From the NCBI RefSeq assembly GCF_900115665.1, contig NZ_FOXH01000016.1, forward strand, positions 69,583 through 133,582: a stretch of 64,000 nucleotides of DNA, in the 5' to 3' direction. The notes beneath the pieces were generated by a model. That model saw nothing but the letters and a program-made list of their open reading frames with translations. It was not told the origin of the DNA and ran no database searches. Numbering within the stretch: the stretch's first letter is position 1; each line of letters opens with the position of its first letter. A program made the position numbers and the translations under genes. Source of the DNA: Pseudarcicella hirudinis (lineage in GTDB: Bacteria > Bacteroidota > Bacteroidia > Cytophagales > Spirosomataceae). This document shows positions 8,626-17,907 of this stretch, one piece after another.

Positions 8626-11331
8626 TTACTTCACCGGTAAAACAACGGTAAATGTCGCGCCAAATCCTTTACGGCTTTCCACGGAAATCTCGCCATGGTG
8701 TAACTCGATGATTCTTTTGCTGATTGCCAAACCTAAACCACTTCCTTTGGGCTTTTTAATAGTTTGATTTTCAGCCTGATAAAACTTATCAAAAATCAAC
8801 TTCTGATATTCCTGAGAAATCCCTGCTCCGTTATCTTTAACGATCAGACTGACTTTAGCATCATCCAGGTGAGTAACTATTTGTATTTCTCCGTAATCAG
8901 GCTGACAGAACTTTACAGCATTGGAAATCAGGTTTACCACCACCTGAACCAATTTGTCCCGGTCTATTTCCAGTTTTGGAATGTTTCTGTCAAAATTACA
9001 ACTCAGATCAAGGCCTTTATCTTTAATCTGATGGTTTAATGCCTCTATAGAATCTTCAATCACCAAATGGATATCGGCCATTTCCAGACTAAGCTTTTGC
9101 TTTCCTGAAGCATATTTTTCCAAATCCAGCACCTGATTAATCAGCCGGCTCAGGCGTTCAGATTCTTTAATCACGGTACTCAGGAAATTCTCCATTTCTT
9201 CCCTGTCCATTTGCGGATTATCGTAAATAATCTCGGAAAGAGCCCGGATTGAAGTCAGAGGTGTCCGGATTTCATGTGCCACAGTAGCCAAAAAATCATC
9301 TTTAAGGGTATCTGTACGCTTTAAAATCTCATAAGCTTCTCTCAACTCCTCAGAGGTTTTTTCGAGTTCAAGCGATTTTTTCCTCAGTTCTTTATTGGAG
9401 ACCATAAGCTCACGGGAAGCTTTCAGAATGTCCATAACTTCATCCATTGATATTTTTTCCTCTTTGGAAACGGAAGAAACCATAATTCTGGCCGACGCAG
9501 TACCAACCACACCTGCCAGCAGTTTTTCAGCAAAACTTACCAATCTCGGATCCGCGTGCCTGGCTTCAAGATTCAAATGATGACGGGTAGCAAATGAGCG
9601 CAAAACCCTGTCTGTCCTTCGTTCCCCGAAAAAATTAACCAGTAACGAACGGATATCAGGAATGTAAGCTTTCCCTCTCCAGATCGTGGAAGTTTCTATA
9701 AACTTCGAATGACTGAATATATCCACAAAAATAACGGCCTGATTGTGTTCGATGGAGGTTATTTTACTTCTGACTGAGAAAAAGACATAACAGATTGCAT
9801 TCAGTGAAATGCTCCAGAATAAACCATGTGAAATATCATCCATTCCTTTCAGACCAAGAAACTCAAAGGGTTTCAGCAGATAAATCCCGAAAAGCCCCTC
9901 TTTCATAATCGAAACCGGAAAAATTCCTGCTCCGATCATAGAAGGAAGTACAAGGGTAAAAAACCAGATTACTGATCCGACAATTATGCCGACCAATGCC
10001 CCTAACCTGGTGCCGCCTTTCCAGAAAATTCCGCCGATAATTGCAGGTGCAAATTGTGCTACTGCTGTAAAAGAAACCAAACCAATAGATACCAGAGAAT
10101 AATACTCTGCCACAGTTTTGTAATAAATGTATGCCAGTAATATAATCAGCACAATGGCTGTCCGCCGGATATTGTTAACCAGATTACTAAGATTTCCCTC
10201 AAAGCGTTTCTGAAACTTGGGATTTTTCAGTAAAACGGGCATAATCAGGTTATTGGAAATCATTGTACTCAAGGCAATTGTTTCGACGATCATCATACTT
10301 GTTGCGGCAGAAAAGCCACCTATGTATGTAAGCAATGCCATCAGTTTATGATTAAACTTCAGCGGAATTGCCAGCACATAATTATCAGGATTAACCTCTC
10401 CGTGCGGAAATAATAATTCTCCCCCGAAAGCAATCGGAAACACAAAAATATTGATGAGGAACATATACACCGGAAACAGCCACATGGCCTTATTCAGGTG
10501 TTTTTCATTCACATTTTCCACAACTGCAACCTGAAATTGTCTCGGCAGAAAAATAATAGCCAGCATTGACAAAAGTGTGTGCCAGAACCAGGTTGAAAAA
10601 CCACCCTCCTGCTCAATTACAAATACTTTTTTCAGGTTTGGCACCTGATAAGCTTTCCGGAAAATATCGGCAAAACCATCAAAAGCGATATAAGTAACAA
10701 ATATCCCGACGGTTAGAAAAGCCAGTAACTTAATAATCGACTCCGCTGCAATGGCCGTTACCATCCCTTCATGTCTTTCTGTGGAATCTATTTTCCGGGT
10801 TCCGAAAATAATGGTAAAAATGGAAAGTACAATGGCAATATAAAGCGTTAAATCTTTGGCGAAAAAGCCGGAATTGCTATCAATATCTGCATTGGAAAGA
10901 ATCAGAAAACTACTGGAAATGGCTTTGAGCTGAATGGCAATATAAGGAAGCAGCCCGAAAATGCAGACAATTGTTACTAAAACACCTAAAGTGGCATTTT
11001 TACCATATCTTGACGAAATAAAATCGGCTATACTTGTTATACGCTGTACTTTACAGATTCGTATAATTTTCCGGAGAATCATCCAGGAAAGCGGCAAGGC
11101 CAGCGTAGGACCAATATAAACTGCCAGGAAATCAATTCCATTACTTACCGCGCGGCCTACCGAACCATAGAAAGTCCATGCCGTACAGTAAACCGCCAGA
11201 GAAAGGGCATAGATGTATGGATTGGTAACCATACTTTTCCCTTTCTCTGCCCGTTTTTCGGCCCAATAGGCAATACCGAATAAAATAGCAAGATAGAGAA
11301 GAGAGGTAAATATGAGTCCGAAACTATTCAT
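8626..11331 (-). CDS. Sodium:solute symporter-histidine kinase hybrid (CrbS/CbrA-like)
   Basis: This 901-residue protein runs from the ATG at 11331; a TTG at 11355 would add eight residues. The first 500 or so residues form the 13-or-so helices of the SSF symporter fold (YIYALSLAVYCTAWTFYGSVGRA, then RITSIADFISSRYGKNATLG). A linker region follows (GVVGTASARIMVSSV, the signalling segment typical of these hybrids), then a coiled coil, HisKA with DDFLATVAHEIRTPLTS (His686) and HATPase (SNAVKFCQ, GSGLGLAISK). There is no PAS or receiver domain. Relatives CrbS and CbrA sense or respond to acetate, histidine or carbon status and control acs. The start codon overlaps the stop of the small membrane gene upstream by 8 bp. 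Confidence 0.93.
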   Translation of the reverse strand: MNSFGLIFTSLLYLAILFGIAYWAEKRAEKGKSMVTNPYIYALSLAVYCTAWTFYGSVGRAVSNGIDFLAVYIGPTLALPLSWMILRKIIRICKVQRITSIADFISSRYGKNATLGVLVTIVCIFGLLPYIAIQLKAISSSFLILSNADIDSNSGFFAKDLTLYIAIVLSIFTIIFGTRKIDSTERHEGMVTAIAAESIIKLLAFLTVGIFVTYIAFDGFADIFRKAYQVPNLKKVFVIEQEGGFSTWFWHTLLSMLAIIFLPRQFQVAVVENVNEKHLNKAMWLFPVYMFLINIFVFPIAFGGELLFPHGEVNPDNYVLAIPLKFNHKLMALLTYIGGFSAATSMMIVETIALSTMISNNLIMPVLLKNPKFQKRFEGNLSNLVNNIRRTAIVLIILLAYIYYKTVAEYYSLVSIGLVSFTAVAQFAPAIIGGIFWKGGTRLGALVGIIVGSVIWFFTLVLPSMIGAGIFPVSIMKEGLFGIYLLKPFEFLGLKGMDDISHGLFWSISLNAICYVFFSVRSKITSIEHNQAVIFVDIFSHSKFIETSTIWRGKAYIPDIRSLLVNFFGERRTDRVLRSFATRHHLNLEARHADPRLVSFAEKLLAGVVGTASARIMVSSVSKEEKISMDEVMDILKASRELMVSNKELRKKSLELEKTSEELREAYEILKRTDTLKDDFLATVAHEIRTPLTSIRALSEIIYDNPQMDREEMENFLSTVIKESERLSRLINQVLDLEKYASGKQKLSLEMADIHLVIEDSIEALNHQIKDKGLDLSCNFDRNIPKLEIDRDKLVQVVVNLISNAVKFCQPDYGEIQIVTHLDDAKVSLIVKDNGAGISQEYQKLIFDKFYQAENQTIKKPKGSGLGLAISKRIIELHHGEISVESRKGFGATFTVVLPVK

Positions 11332-11539
11332 GCTTCCTGTCGTCCGGTTTCTCAAAACTCACACTTAGAAAGATGACAACAATCATAAGCAGCCATAAAG
11401 CAAAAATGTAGCAATATAGTGCCGGTATTCCTGCGATAGTACTATCCAGGTTGAAGATCGATATAACAGGAAAGTTGAGCAAAAACAAGAATAATAAACT
11501 GATTATCAATAACCTTTGCTCCTTTAATTTATCTTTCAT
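11324..11539 (-). CDS. Small two-helix membrane protein coupled to the symporter-kinase
   Basis: This 71-residue protein has a charged start (MKDKLKEQ) and two hydrophobic helices, about residues 9-28 and 38-60. Its pattern (FLLNFPVISIFN, then GIPALYCYIFALWLLMI) matches the small proteins that precede SSF-type kinases in many bacteria. Its last codons overlap the start of the symporter-kinase by 8 bp, an arrangement that implies translational coupling and a joint complex in the inner membrane. The ATG at 11539 is the only sensible start. The specific role, perhaps assembly or modulation of the symporter part, is inferred from position only. Confidence 0.8.
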   Translation of the reverse strand: MKDKLKEQRLLIISLLFLFLLNFPVISIFNLDSTIAGIPALYCYIFALWLLMIVVIFLSVSFEKPDDRKHE

Positions 11540-11721
11540 CGGTAAGTTACAAACACAGTATTGTATATTTTTCAGGCAATTATAAGTGAATTATTATGAT
11601 ACAATAGCCTTGATTCTTAATTATTTGCTAATTAAATATACAAATCATGAAATAACAATCCCGGATGATCGTATTCTGTTCTCCTGTCTCATAATTCAGC
11701 CTCCTCTGATAATACTATGAT

Positions 11722-11946
11722 CTAATTTTCCTTATCATTATACTCACCTCTTATCGCATATCTGCCGAAAATCATTAAACCCAGGGCGATCGGAGTGAAA
11801 ACCGTAATAATAATAATCCAGGGTAAATACACATCCTGAACCGGATTTGCGGCAATTTTCCCGATAGCAGTTTTGATTAAAAATATAATACATACCGGAC
11901 CCAGCAACATCCAGACCCAGCCTAATATTTTTCTTAAAGCATTCAT
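11722..11946 (-). CDS. Small membrane protein next to an MHS transporter
   Basis: This 74-residue protein has two predicted helices (about residues 7-25 and 42-62) and a charged tail (RYAIRGEYNDKEN). It lies 48 bp downstream of the MHS transporter on the same strand, so it is probably in the same transcript and may be an accessory subunit or stabiliser. No enzymatic motif is seen. I do not recognise a named function. Confidence 0.7.
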   Translation of the reverse strand: MNALRKILGWVWMLLGPVCIIFLIKTAIGKIAANPVQDVYLPWIIIITVFTPIALGLMIFGRYAIRGEYNDKEN

Positions 11947-11994
11947 TGTCAGTCTCTTATTTTTATCTTAAAATATCTATACCTTTTCATCAAA

Positions 11995-13566
11995 CTATTC
12001 TGCCACATCAGGCTGCCCTTTTTCCCTGATATAAAGTACTCCTATCACTAAACAAAGGCTGGCTACACCAATCGGATACCATAATCCGGCCAGCGGATCA
12101 CCGGAAGGATTGGCCTCAGTTTTGGTCATTTCCACAATTAAAATTCCGATAAAAGGAACAAGTCCGCCGAAAACGCCATTTCCTATATGATATGGAAGCG
12201 ACATGGAGGTGTACCGGATTCTGGTCGGAAATAATTCCACCAGAAAAGCCGCAATCGGGCCATAAACCATTGTAACAAACAATACCATTACCGCTACCAG
12301 ACAGACAATGATCCAGTAATCACCTGATGAAACAGAAACCTCTTTTTTGATTTCCGGTTTTTTAGCTTCAGCCGTTTTATCTGCCAAGACAAGCTCTTTT
12401 TTAACTTCTTTCAGGCTGCTGCCATCTGTAAAAACGTGATGTGTGGTAGTAGTGAGCAACCTGTCTTCTGAAGAATTTTTAGCGAGTTCCCGTTTTTCTT
12501 CGATGACCAGTTTTTCAGCAACCTCTGTTTTAGTCTTAACATTGGTTAAATCATACATTTTCTGAAAAATCGGTCTGTAAAGCAAAACTGCCAGCAACAT
12601 CCCTGTCATCATAATTTTCTTTCTGCCGACTTTATCAGACAATCCTCCAAAAATGACAAAGAAAGGTGTTCCGATGGCGATGGCCCAAAGAATAATGGTA
12701 TTGGCCATTTCATATTCCACATTACAGGTTTTCAGTAAAAAGGTCTGGGCATAAAATTGTCCGGTGTACCAGATTACTCCCTGCCCGCAGGTTGCTCCGA
12801 ATAAGGCCAGCAACACCATTTTCAGGTTTTCTTTCTTTCCAAATGATTCTGCAAGAGGGTTTGCAGAAGTCTTTCCTTCTTTCTTCAGTTTGGAAAAAAG
12901 CGGAGATTCCGACATTTTCATCCTGATGACAATCGAAACCCCTACCAGAATGATAGAAAGCAAAAAAGGGATTCTCCAGTAAGTCTCATTAAATGCAGCT
13001 ACCCCAAAAATATTACGCACCGCCAGAATCACACCAATTGAGATAAAAAGGCCGAGTGTAGCTGTGGTCTGAATCCAGGAAGTAAAATAGCCTCTTCTGT
13101 GATCAGGTGAATGTTCTGCCACATAAGTTGCCGCACCACCATACTCCCCTCCCAAAGCTAATCCCTGCAAAAGACGAAGTAACAACATTAAAACAGGCGC
13201 AAATCCGCCAATGGTTTCATAATCGGGAATACAACCTATCAGGAAAGTAGAACCTCCCATCAGTACGAGGGTAACCAGAAAAGTATATTTTCTTCCGATC
13301 AGGTCGCCTAAGCGGCCAAAAAACAAAGCCCCGAACGGACGGACTATAAAGCCGGCTGCGAATGTAGCCAAAGTAGAAAGAAATGCTGCGGTAGGGTTGC
13401 CTGAAGGAAAGAATTTTTCAGAAATGATTGTGGCAAGACTTCCAAAAATGTAAAAATCATACCATTCTATCAGAGTACCAACGGAGGAAGCAGAAATCAC
13501 ACTCCATATTTTACCAGGTTCAACGGCATCAGAAGCTGACTTTCCAGCATCAGTAAAGGTTTTCAT
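11995..13566 (-). CDS. MHS-family MFS transporter (ProP/ShiA/KgtP-like)
   Basis: This 523-residue protein runs from the ATG at 13566; the upstream open frame lacks the family's usual start, while MKTFTDAGKSASDA is followed at once by the signature GTLIEWYDFYIFGSLA. It has about twelve helices, with the MFS loop motif FFGRLGDLIGRKYTF in the first half and its repeat GGLSDKVGRKKIMM in the second. MHS members import organic acids, betaine, proline or shikimate by proton symport; the substrate here is unknown, though the surrounding acetate and C4-acid genes make a carboxylate plausible. Between helices 9 and 10 lies a lysine/glutamate-rich insertion of about 85 residues, predicted to be periplasmic. 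Confidence 0.88.
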   Translation of the reverse strand: MKTFTDAGKSASDAVEPGKIWSVISASSVGTLIEWYDFYIFGSLATIISEKFFPSGNPTAAFLSTLATFAAGFIVRPFGALFFGRLGDLIGRKYTFLVTLVLMGGSTFLIGCIPDYETIGGFAPVLMLLLRLLQGLALGGEYGGAATYVAEHSPDHRRGYFTSWIQTTATLGLFISIGVILAVRNIFGVAAFNETYWRIPFLLSIILVGVSIVIRMKMSESPLFSKLKKEGKTSANPLAESFGKKENLKMVLLALFGATCGQGVIWYTGQFYAQTFLLKTCNVEYEMANTIILWAIAIGTPFFVIFGGLSDKVGRKKIMMTGMLLAVLLYRPIFQKMYDLTNVKTKTEVAEKLVIEEKRELAKNSSEDRLLTTTTHHVFTDGSSLKEVKKELVLADKTAEAKKPEIKKEVSVSSGDYWIIVCLVAVMVLFVTMVYGPIAAFLVELFPTRIRYTSMSLPYHIGNGVFGGLVPFIGILIVEMTKTEANPSGDPLAGLWYPIGVASLCLVIGVLYIREKGQPDVAE

Positions 13567-13736
13567 GTTAAATCGGTTTGTTAAAAGGTATTTTGGCGTT
13601 ATGGAAAACAGCTTCATTGCCATGAGTTCAGATTTCTGAAAATCAGTTCGTTTCAGTAAAATCAAACCTTTTGAAAACAATAATCATGTTTTCAGAAAAG
13701 AGCATTTCTTCTGCTTTCCGCATTTAAGCAAACCTC

Positions 13737-13775
13737 ATAAAAAAAACTATATCAACAAAGTAAGTGATATAGTTT
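13737..13775 (-). terminator. Intrinsic terminator after the InsA-like gene
   Basis: Perfect 11-bp arms (13744-13754 and 13765-13775) enclose a 10-nt loop. On the minus strand they run into a stretch of eight or so T residues. It separates the InsA-like gene at 13859-14278 from the MHS transporter downstream. The rest of the 292 bp between the two genes shows nothing else clear. Confidence 0.75.
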
Positions 13776-13858
13776 CGCTGAAATAATATAGTTTTTACAG
13801 TTAATTTCTGTCTTGTACCACAGGTTTTTCAGAAATAATCTGAATAAAGAGCATTTTT

Positions 13859-14278
13859 CTAATGTTTAAGCCTTTCCCATTTAATGAGCATAAATTTATC
13901 TCCCAGCTCGGTTACAATCATTCCGGCACCTTTAAGGTTTTCCCGGTTGGCATAAAATTCCGCTAATTCTTTATGATTTAAAATCTTATATGTAGGATGA
14001 TACTCTGTATTCTTTGGCATTTTAATCTGGTACTTCTTTACCCAGTTCATGACAGATACATGCGAAACGCCCAAAAGCCGCTCAATTTCACGGAAACTCA
14101 CTCCTTCAATATACAACTGCAAAGCCTTAATGACGTAATATGCAGAGATTCCCTTTCCTAATTTATCAACCGTAAAATTATAATTACAATCTTTACATTT
14201 ATAACGTTGTTTATCCTTTATAATTCCGCTTTTAGAGACATTCTGAGAATCACAACGGGGACAATTTGGGTTTTTCAT
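13859..14278 (-). CDS. IS1 InsA-like zinc-finger/HTH DNA-binding protein
   Basis: This 139-residue protein begins with a zinc ribbon: CPRCDSQNVSKSG then YKCKDCNYNF, giving two Cys pairs near residues 6/9 and 28/31. A resolvase-like helix-turn-helix follows (VSFREIERLLGVSHVSVMNWVKKY, roughly residues 60-83). This is the domain order of InsA, the DNA-binding half of IS1 transposase. No InsB-like catalytic frame and no terminal inverted repeats flank it, and the C-terminal 50 residues (ending GDKFMLIKWERLKH) are not from IS1. I infer a stand-alone DNA-binding protein derived from an IS, perhaps a regulator of the adjacent MHS transporter. A rump of a transposon is the alternative. Confidence 0.75.
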   Translation of the reverse strand: MKNPNCPRCDSQNVSKSGIIKDKQRYKCKDCNYNFTVDKLGKGISAYYVIKALQLYIEGVSFREIERLLGVSHVSVMNWVKKYQIKMPKNTEYHPTYKILNHKELAEFYANRENLKGAGMIVTELGDKFMLIKWERLKH

Positions 14279-14495
14279 GGATTTTTTTGTGATATAATAC
14301 GTTTAGCAAATATATATCATTTGAGCAAGGAAATAACGGTTTTCAAATGAATATTTTTCTAAAATTAATTCTATACAAACCTCCCAAAATTCAATATTTT
14401 ATTTCAAAAAATTCAAAAACACCACATAATATTTGTTTTATACAACATCATCTTTAAAACATTGTATAAAACAAAGTTTACCTTCCTGTCTGTCA

Positions 14496-16010
14496 TCAGA
14501 CCAGATTTTGAATAGCTTGTTTGATATTTTCCATCTTTGCTCTTTTTTCCAGAACCAACGGAGGCTTCATGCGTTCTGCGCAATCAATGGCTCCGCAACG
14601 TTCACAGGTTTCATTGACTTGTCTGTGCAAAAGGTCCGGATCACCCAGAAAATTAGCCATCTGACGAAGATTGTCATCTATGGCAAAACCTACGGTAATA
14701 CTGCTGTTGAGTCCGTTTTTGGGAGGAGATGGTTTGGCTATAGAAATTACCAGGTATTTATTTCCGGTATCAATATATTCAGAAACCTGAGCTTTGCAGA
14801 GAATATGAGCACTTTCTCCGGTTTCTTTCTGTAAATTCTCAAGGTCTTTCAGAATGGTAAGCGCTACCCAGCGGCGACAATAATGTTCATTCAAAGCGGT
14901 TCCGTGAGGGGTATGCAATTTGGCAAGGTGCATTTCCTTATTAAGGTAGAACAGGTTATCGTCGGTCTGATTATTAAAACGAAGAAAGAAGAGGTTATTA
15001 ATTTTGAAATGGCTTGTCATCAGGTTAGAAAGGCGATGCATAAACATTTCAGGTGTACAATTAAACAGTCTCATGATACTCAGCAGCGAATTTCCATCCC
15101 ATTTAGGACTGGCAAAAAAGTAAGTCAGGCGGTTAATCAATACTTCCTTGTTAATCAGAATTGCTCCGGCAAAATAAGAAGCTTTAAAATTATTCAAAAC
15201 CTCCTCAAAAGAACTTACATCCAGAACCGAGGAAATATATGGGCGTTTTTTAATCTGCAAAAACTGATAACCCAATTCACGGCCGAGGGTAAAGGCCTTT
15301 TGCTCATGACTCAGGTCTTTATTGATCAATAATCTGGAACTTTCCGGTTTATAAACGGAGCGGATACTGATCAGGTCGGGATGAGTTTCTTTGGAAAACT
15401 CTTCAATCTGATATCCATAAAAATTCCGGAGGATATCTGATAAAAAAGCTTCGTTGGGAGAAGTAGTTGCCACAATGTCATACAATTTCCTGAATTGCTG
15501 CGCCGCTTCTTCCAGGTCTTCAAAATAATTATCATACATTTCCTGATAAGACCGTAAAACAGAAAAATAAAACTGCTCCACTCTCATATCATAATTCCGG
15601 CTTATTTCAATGATAGTACTGATAAAAGCACTGATTTTAGCAGGCGCTTCAGACATCAGTTCGATAAAATCAGAGGGTTCTACTCCAAAAATCTCCAAAG
15701 GAAGCTCTCTGAGGATGTTTGAATTCAGTAATTCTGCGATTGGTTCGAGCTGTTTGCTTAATTTCAGGGAGACTAACGAGTCATAATCTGTTTCAAAAGC
15801 CTCTGCAATCGACATGATTTTCTCAGATTTAGGATACTTCTTTCCCTTCTCAATCTCATTCAGGTACGAAATTGACAATCCGGATTTATTTGCAAGATCA
15901 CTCAAAGAATAGCCCTTATCCAGCCTTAGTTGTCTGATTTTCAGACCTAATATAATTTTTATTTTATCGGTATTATTGCTCATTCCGGCTGAGATCGTCT
16001 TATTGCTCAT
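14496..16010 (-). CDS. XRE-family regulator of the RamB/ScfR type
   Basis: The 504-residue protein is read from the ATG at 16010; a second in-frame ATG at 15983 repeats the same 11 bases (ATGAGCAATAA), so the true start is uncertain by nine residues. An XRE helix-turn-helix lies at the N-terminus (IRQLRLDKGYSLSDLANKSG, then YLNEIEKGKKYPK). A middle region of the ImmA/IrrE-like type follows, and a C-terminal domain with CERCGAIDCAERMKPP, the cysteine pattern of RamB/ScfR regulators. Family members sense acetate- or propionate-derived acyl-CoA and control aceA/aceB or methylcitrate genes. Divergence from aceB, with palindromes in between, fits that role exactly. Confidence 0.88.
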   Translation of the reverse strand: MSNKTISAGMSNNTDKIKIILGLKIRQLRLDKGYSLSDLANKSGLSISYLNEIEKGKKYPKSEKIMSIAEAFETDYDSLVSLKLSKQLEPIAELLNSNILRELPLEIFGVEPSDFIELMSEAPAKISAFISTIIEISRNYDMRVEQFYFSVLRSYQEMYDNYFEDLEEAAQQFRKLYDIVATTSPNEAFLSDILRNFYGYQIEEFSKETHPDLISIRSVYKPESSRLLINKDLSHEQKAFTLGRELGYQFLQIKKRPYISSVLDVSSFEEVLNNFKASYFAGAILINKEVLINRLTYFFASPKWDGNSLLSIMRLFNCTPEMFMHRLSNLMTSHFKINNLFFLRFNNQTDDNLFYLNKEMHLAKLHTPHGTALNEHYCRRWVALTILKDLENLQKETGESAHILCKAQVSEYIDTGNKYLVISIAKPSPPKNGLNSSITVGFAIDDNLRQMANFLGDPDLLHRQVNETCERCGAIDCAERMKPPLVLEKRAKMENIKQAIQNLV

Positions 16011-16085
16011 GGTATTTCTGTAGGCTAAATATAAGAAAATAGCTAAATAATCCCCCAAAGATAGGCAGATTTTTTCAAAGGAAAA

Positions 16086-16146
16086 ACGAAATTATTATTT
16101 TTAGCGAATTTTCGCTTGTTTATTAAATTTCGCTTTTATAACTTTG
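16086..16146 (+). promoter_or_regulatory. aceB promoter with candidate RamB/ScfR-like operators
   Basis: A Bacteroidota-type promoter is visible: TTG at 16116-16118, a 20-bp spacer, and TAACTTTG at 16139-16146. A perfect 14-bp palindrome AGCGAATTTTCGCT (16103-16116) abuts the -33 element. Related half-sites flank it: ACGAAATT at 16086-16093 and, inverted, AATTTCGC at 16126-16133 inside the spacer. The region lies between the divergent regulator gene and aceB. Binding by that regulator is an inference from position and symmetry. Confidence 0.6.
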
Positions 16147-16235
16147 TCACAGCTTAACAGAAAAGCCTTTTTGAATTACTTTCATCCAGACAATAAAATA
16201 TCTTTTTCCTTTAGAAACCATAAAGCCGCAGATCT

Positions 16236-17870
16236 ATGACAACTCAACCAGATGGAGCCAGCAATGGTATTGAAATCTTAGGTGAAATCACGCCTCTATA
16301 TCAGGAAATACTTACTCAGAAAGCCTTATTTTTTATCCGCGATTTACACCGGATGTTTAATAAAAGAAGAACTGAGCTGCTTGAAGACCGCAAACTGCGC
16401 CAAAAGGAAATCAATTCAGGTATCAAACCTGATTTTTTACCGGAAACGGCACATATCAGAAATACAGAATGGTCTGTTGCTCCCATTCCGGCAGATTTAC
16501 AGGACAGAAGAGTAGAAATTACCGGACCTGTTGACAGAAGAATGGTTATCAATGCCCTTAACTCAGGTGCCAGGGTATTTATGGCCGATTTTGAAGATGC
16601 CAATGCCCCAAGCTGGTCTAATGTCATGGATGGACAGGTTAACCTTCGTGATGCCAATTGCAGGAAAATAGATTTTGTTTCAGAAAACGGCAAACAATAT
16701 ACTTTAAACGAAAAAACGGCTGTACTGAAAGTTCGTCCCCGCGGCTGGCACATGACTGAAAAACATGTACTGATAGATGGAGAACCGATTTCAGCTTCTT
16801 TGTTCGATTTTGGTTTGTATTTCTTCCATAATGCCTGGGAATTACGCAAAAGAGCAAGTGCCCCCTATTTCTATCTGCCTAAAATGGAAAGCCATCTTGA
16901 AGCCAGACTCTGGAACGAAGTTTTCAATTTTGCACAGGACAGCGTTCAGATGCCTCATGGTACGATAAAAGCAACGGTTTTAATCGAAACTATTCTGGCT
17001 GCATTTGAAATGGAGGAAATGCTGTACGAATTAAGAGAACATATCGCAGGATTAAATGCAGGCAGATGGGACTACATTTTCAGCTGTATCAAAAAATTCA
17101 ACCGATTCCCGGATGCCATCCTGCCTGATCGTTCTCAGGTGACGATGAATGTTCCTTTTATGCGTGCTTACGCTCAGTTGCTGGCAAAAACCTGTCATAA
17201 ACGCAAAGCACATGCCATTGGCGGAATGTCAGCTTTTATCCCGAGTCGCAAAGACCAGCGTGTGAATATGATGGCTTTTGAAAAAGTTACGGCTGATAAA
17301 GAACTGGAAGCGTCAACCGGATTTGATGGTACATGGGTAGCTCATCCTGACCTGGTCCCGATAGCTTTAAAACCTTTTGATCTTGTTTTAGGAGACCAGC
17401 CTCACCAGAAGCATAAACTTTTAGAGGATTTTCAGGTAAATGCTTCCCAGCTGACCGATTTCCATATTCCGGAAACTTCCATTACAGAAGCAGGTATAAG
17501 GATGAATATTCAGGTAGGTATTCTCTATCTTGAGTCATGGCTGCAAGGTTTTGGCGCAGTGGCAATCAACAATCTTATGGAAGATGCAGCGACGGCAGAG
17601 ATTTCGAGAGCACAACTTTGGCAGTGGATCCGTCATGGTGCAAAAACTTATTATGGACAAACAATTGATGTCAACTTCTATAAATTCCTTTTAGCTGATG
17701 AAATTCAGAAAATAAAAGAATTGCTGGGAGAAGAAAGATATTTCGGAGGTAAATTTTTTGAAGCAATCAACCTTTTTGATAAACTGGTTACACAGGAAAA
17801 TTTTGAACTCTTCCTCACAACCGATGCTTACGAAAGCCTCATTACCAGGGAAATACCTTCCGAAGTTTAA
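16236..17870 (+). CDS. aceB: Malate synthase A
   Basis: This 544-residue enzyme condenses glyoxylate with acetyl-CoA to malate, the second step of the glyoxylate shunt. Characteristic segments are [12 protein letters not shown] (residues 116-127), the family signature, then [30 protein letters not shown], and [18 protein letters not shown] near the C-terminus. The length is that of the A isoform and not the larger G form. The gene is preceded by a promoter with palindromes and followed after 37 bp by aceA on the same strand, so the two form an operon. The RamB/ScfR-like gene is divergently transcribed and is the likely regulator. Confidence 0.97.
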   Translation: MTTQPDGASNGIEILGEITPLYQEILTQKALFFIRDLHRMFNKRRTELLEDRKLRQKEINSGIKPDFLPETAHIRNTEWSVAPIPADLQDRRVEITGPVDRRMVINALNSGARVFMADFEDANAPSWSNVMDGQVNLRDANCRKIDFVSENGKQYTLNEKTAVLKVRPRGWHMTEKHVLIDGEPISASLFDFGLYFFHNAWELRKRASAPYFYLPKMESHLEARLWNEVFNFAQDSVQMPHGTIKATVLIETILAAFEMEEMLYELREHIAGLNAGRWDYIFSCIKKFNRFPDAILPDRSQVTMNVPFMRAYAQLLAKTCHKRKAHAIGGMSAFIPSRKDQRVNMMAFEKVTADKELEASTGFDGTWVAHPDLVPIALKPFDLVLGDQPHQKHKLLEDFQVNASQLTDFHIPETSITEAGIRMNIQVGILYLESWLQGFGAVAINNLMEDAATAEISRAQLWQWIRHGAKTYYGQTIDVNFYKFLLADEIQKIKELLGEERYFGGKFFEAINLFDKLVTQENFELFLTTDAYESLITREIPSEV

Positions 17871-17907
17871 TTCAGCATTAATTAAGCGCTCATAACAAAA
17901 CAAAATC

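Noticed and set aside
13737-13800. An att site or IS end near the InsA-like gene
   Set aside because: The repeated ATATAGTTT units here form a terminator hairpin with a T-run; no matching copy flanks the other side of the gene.
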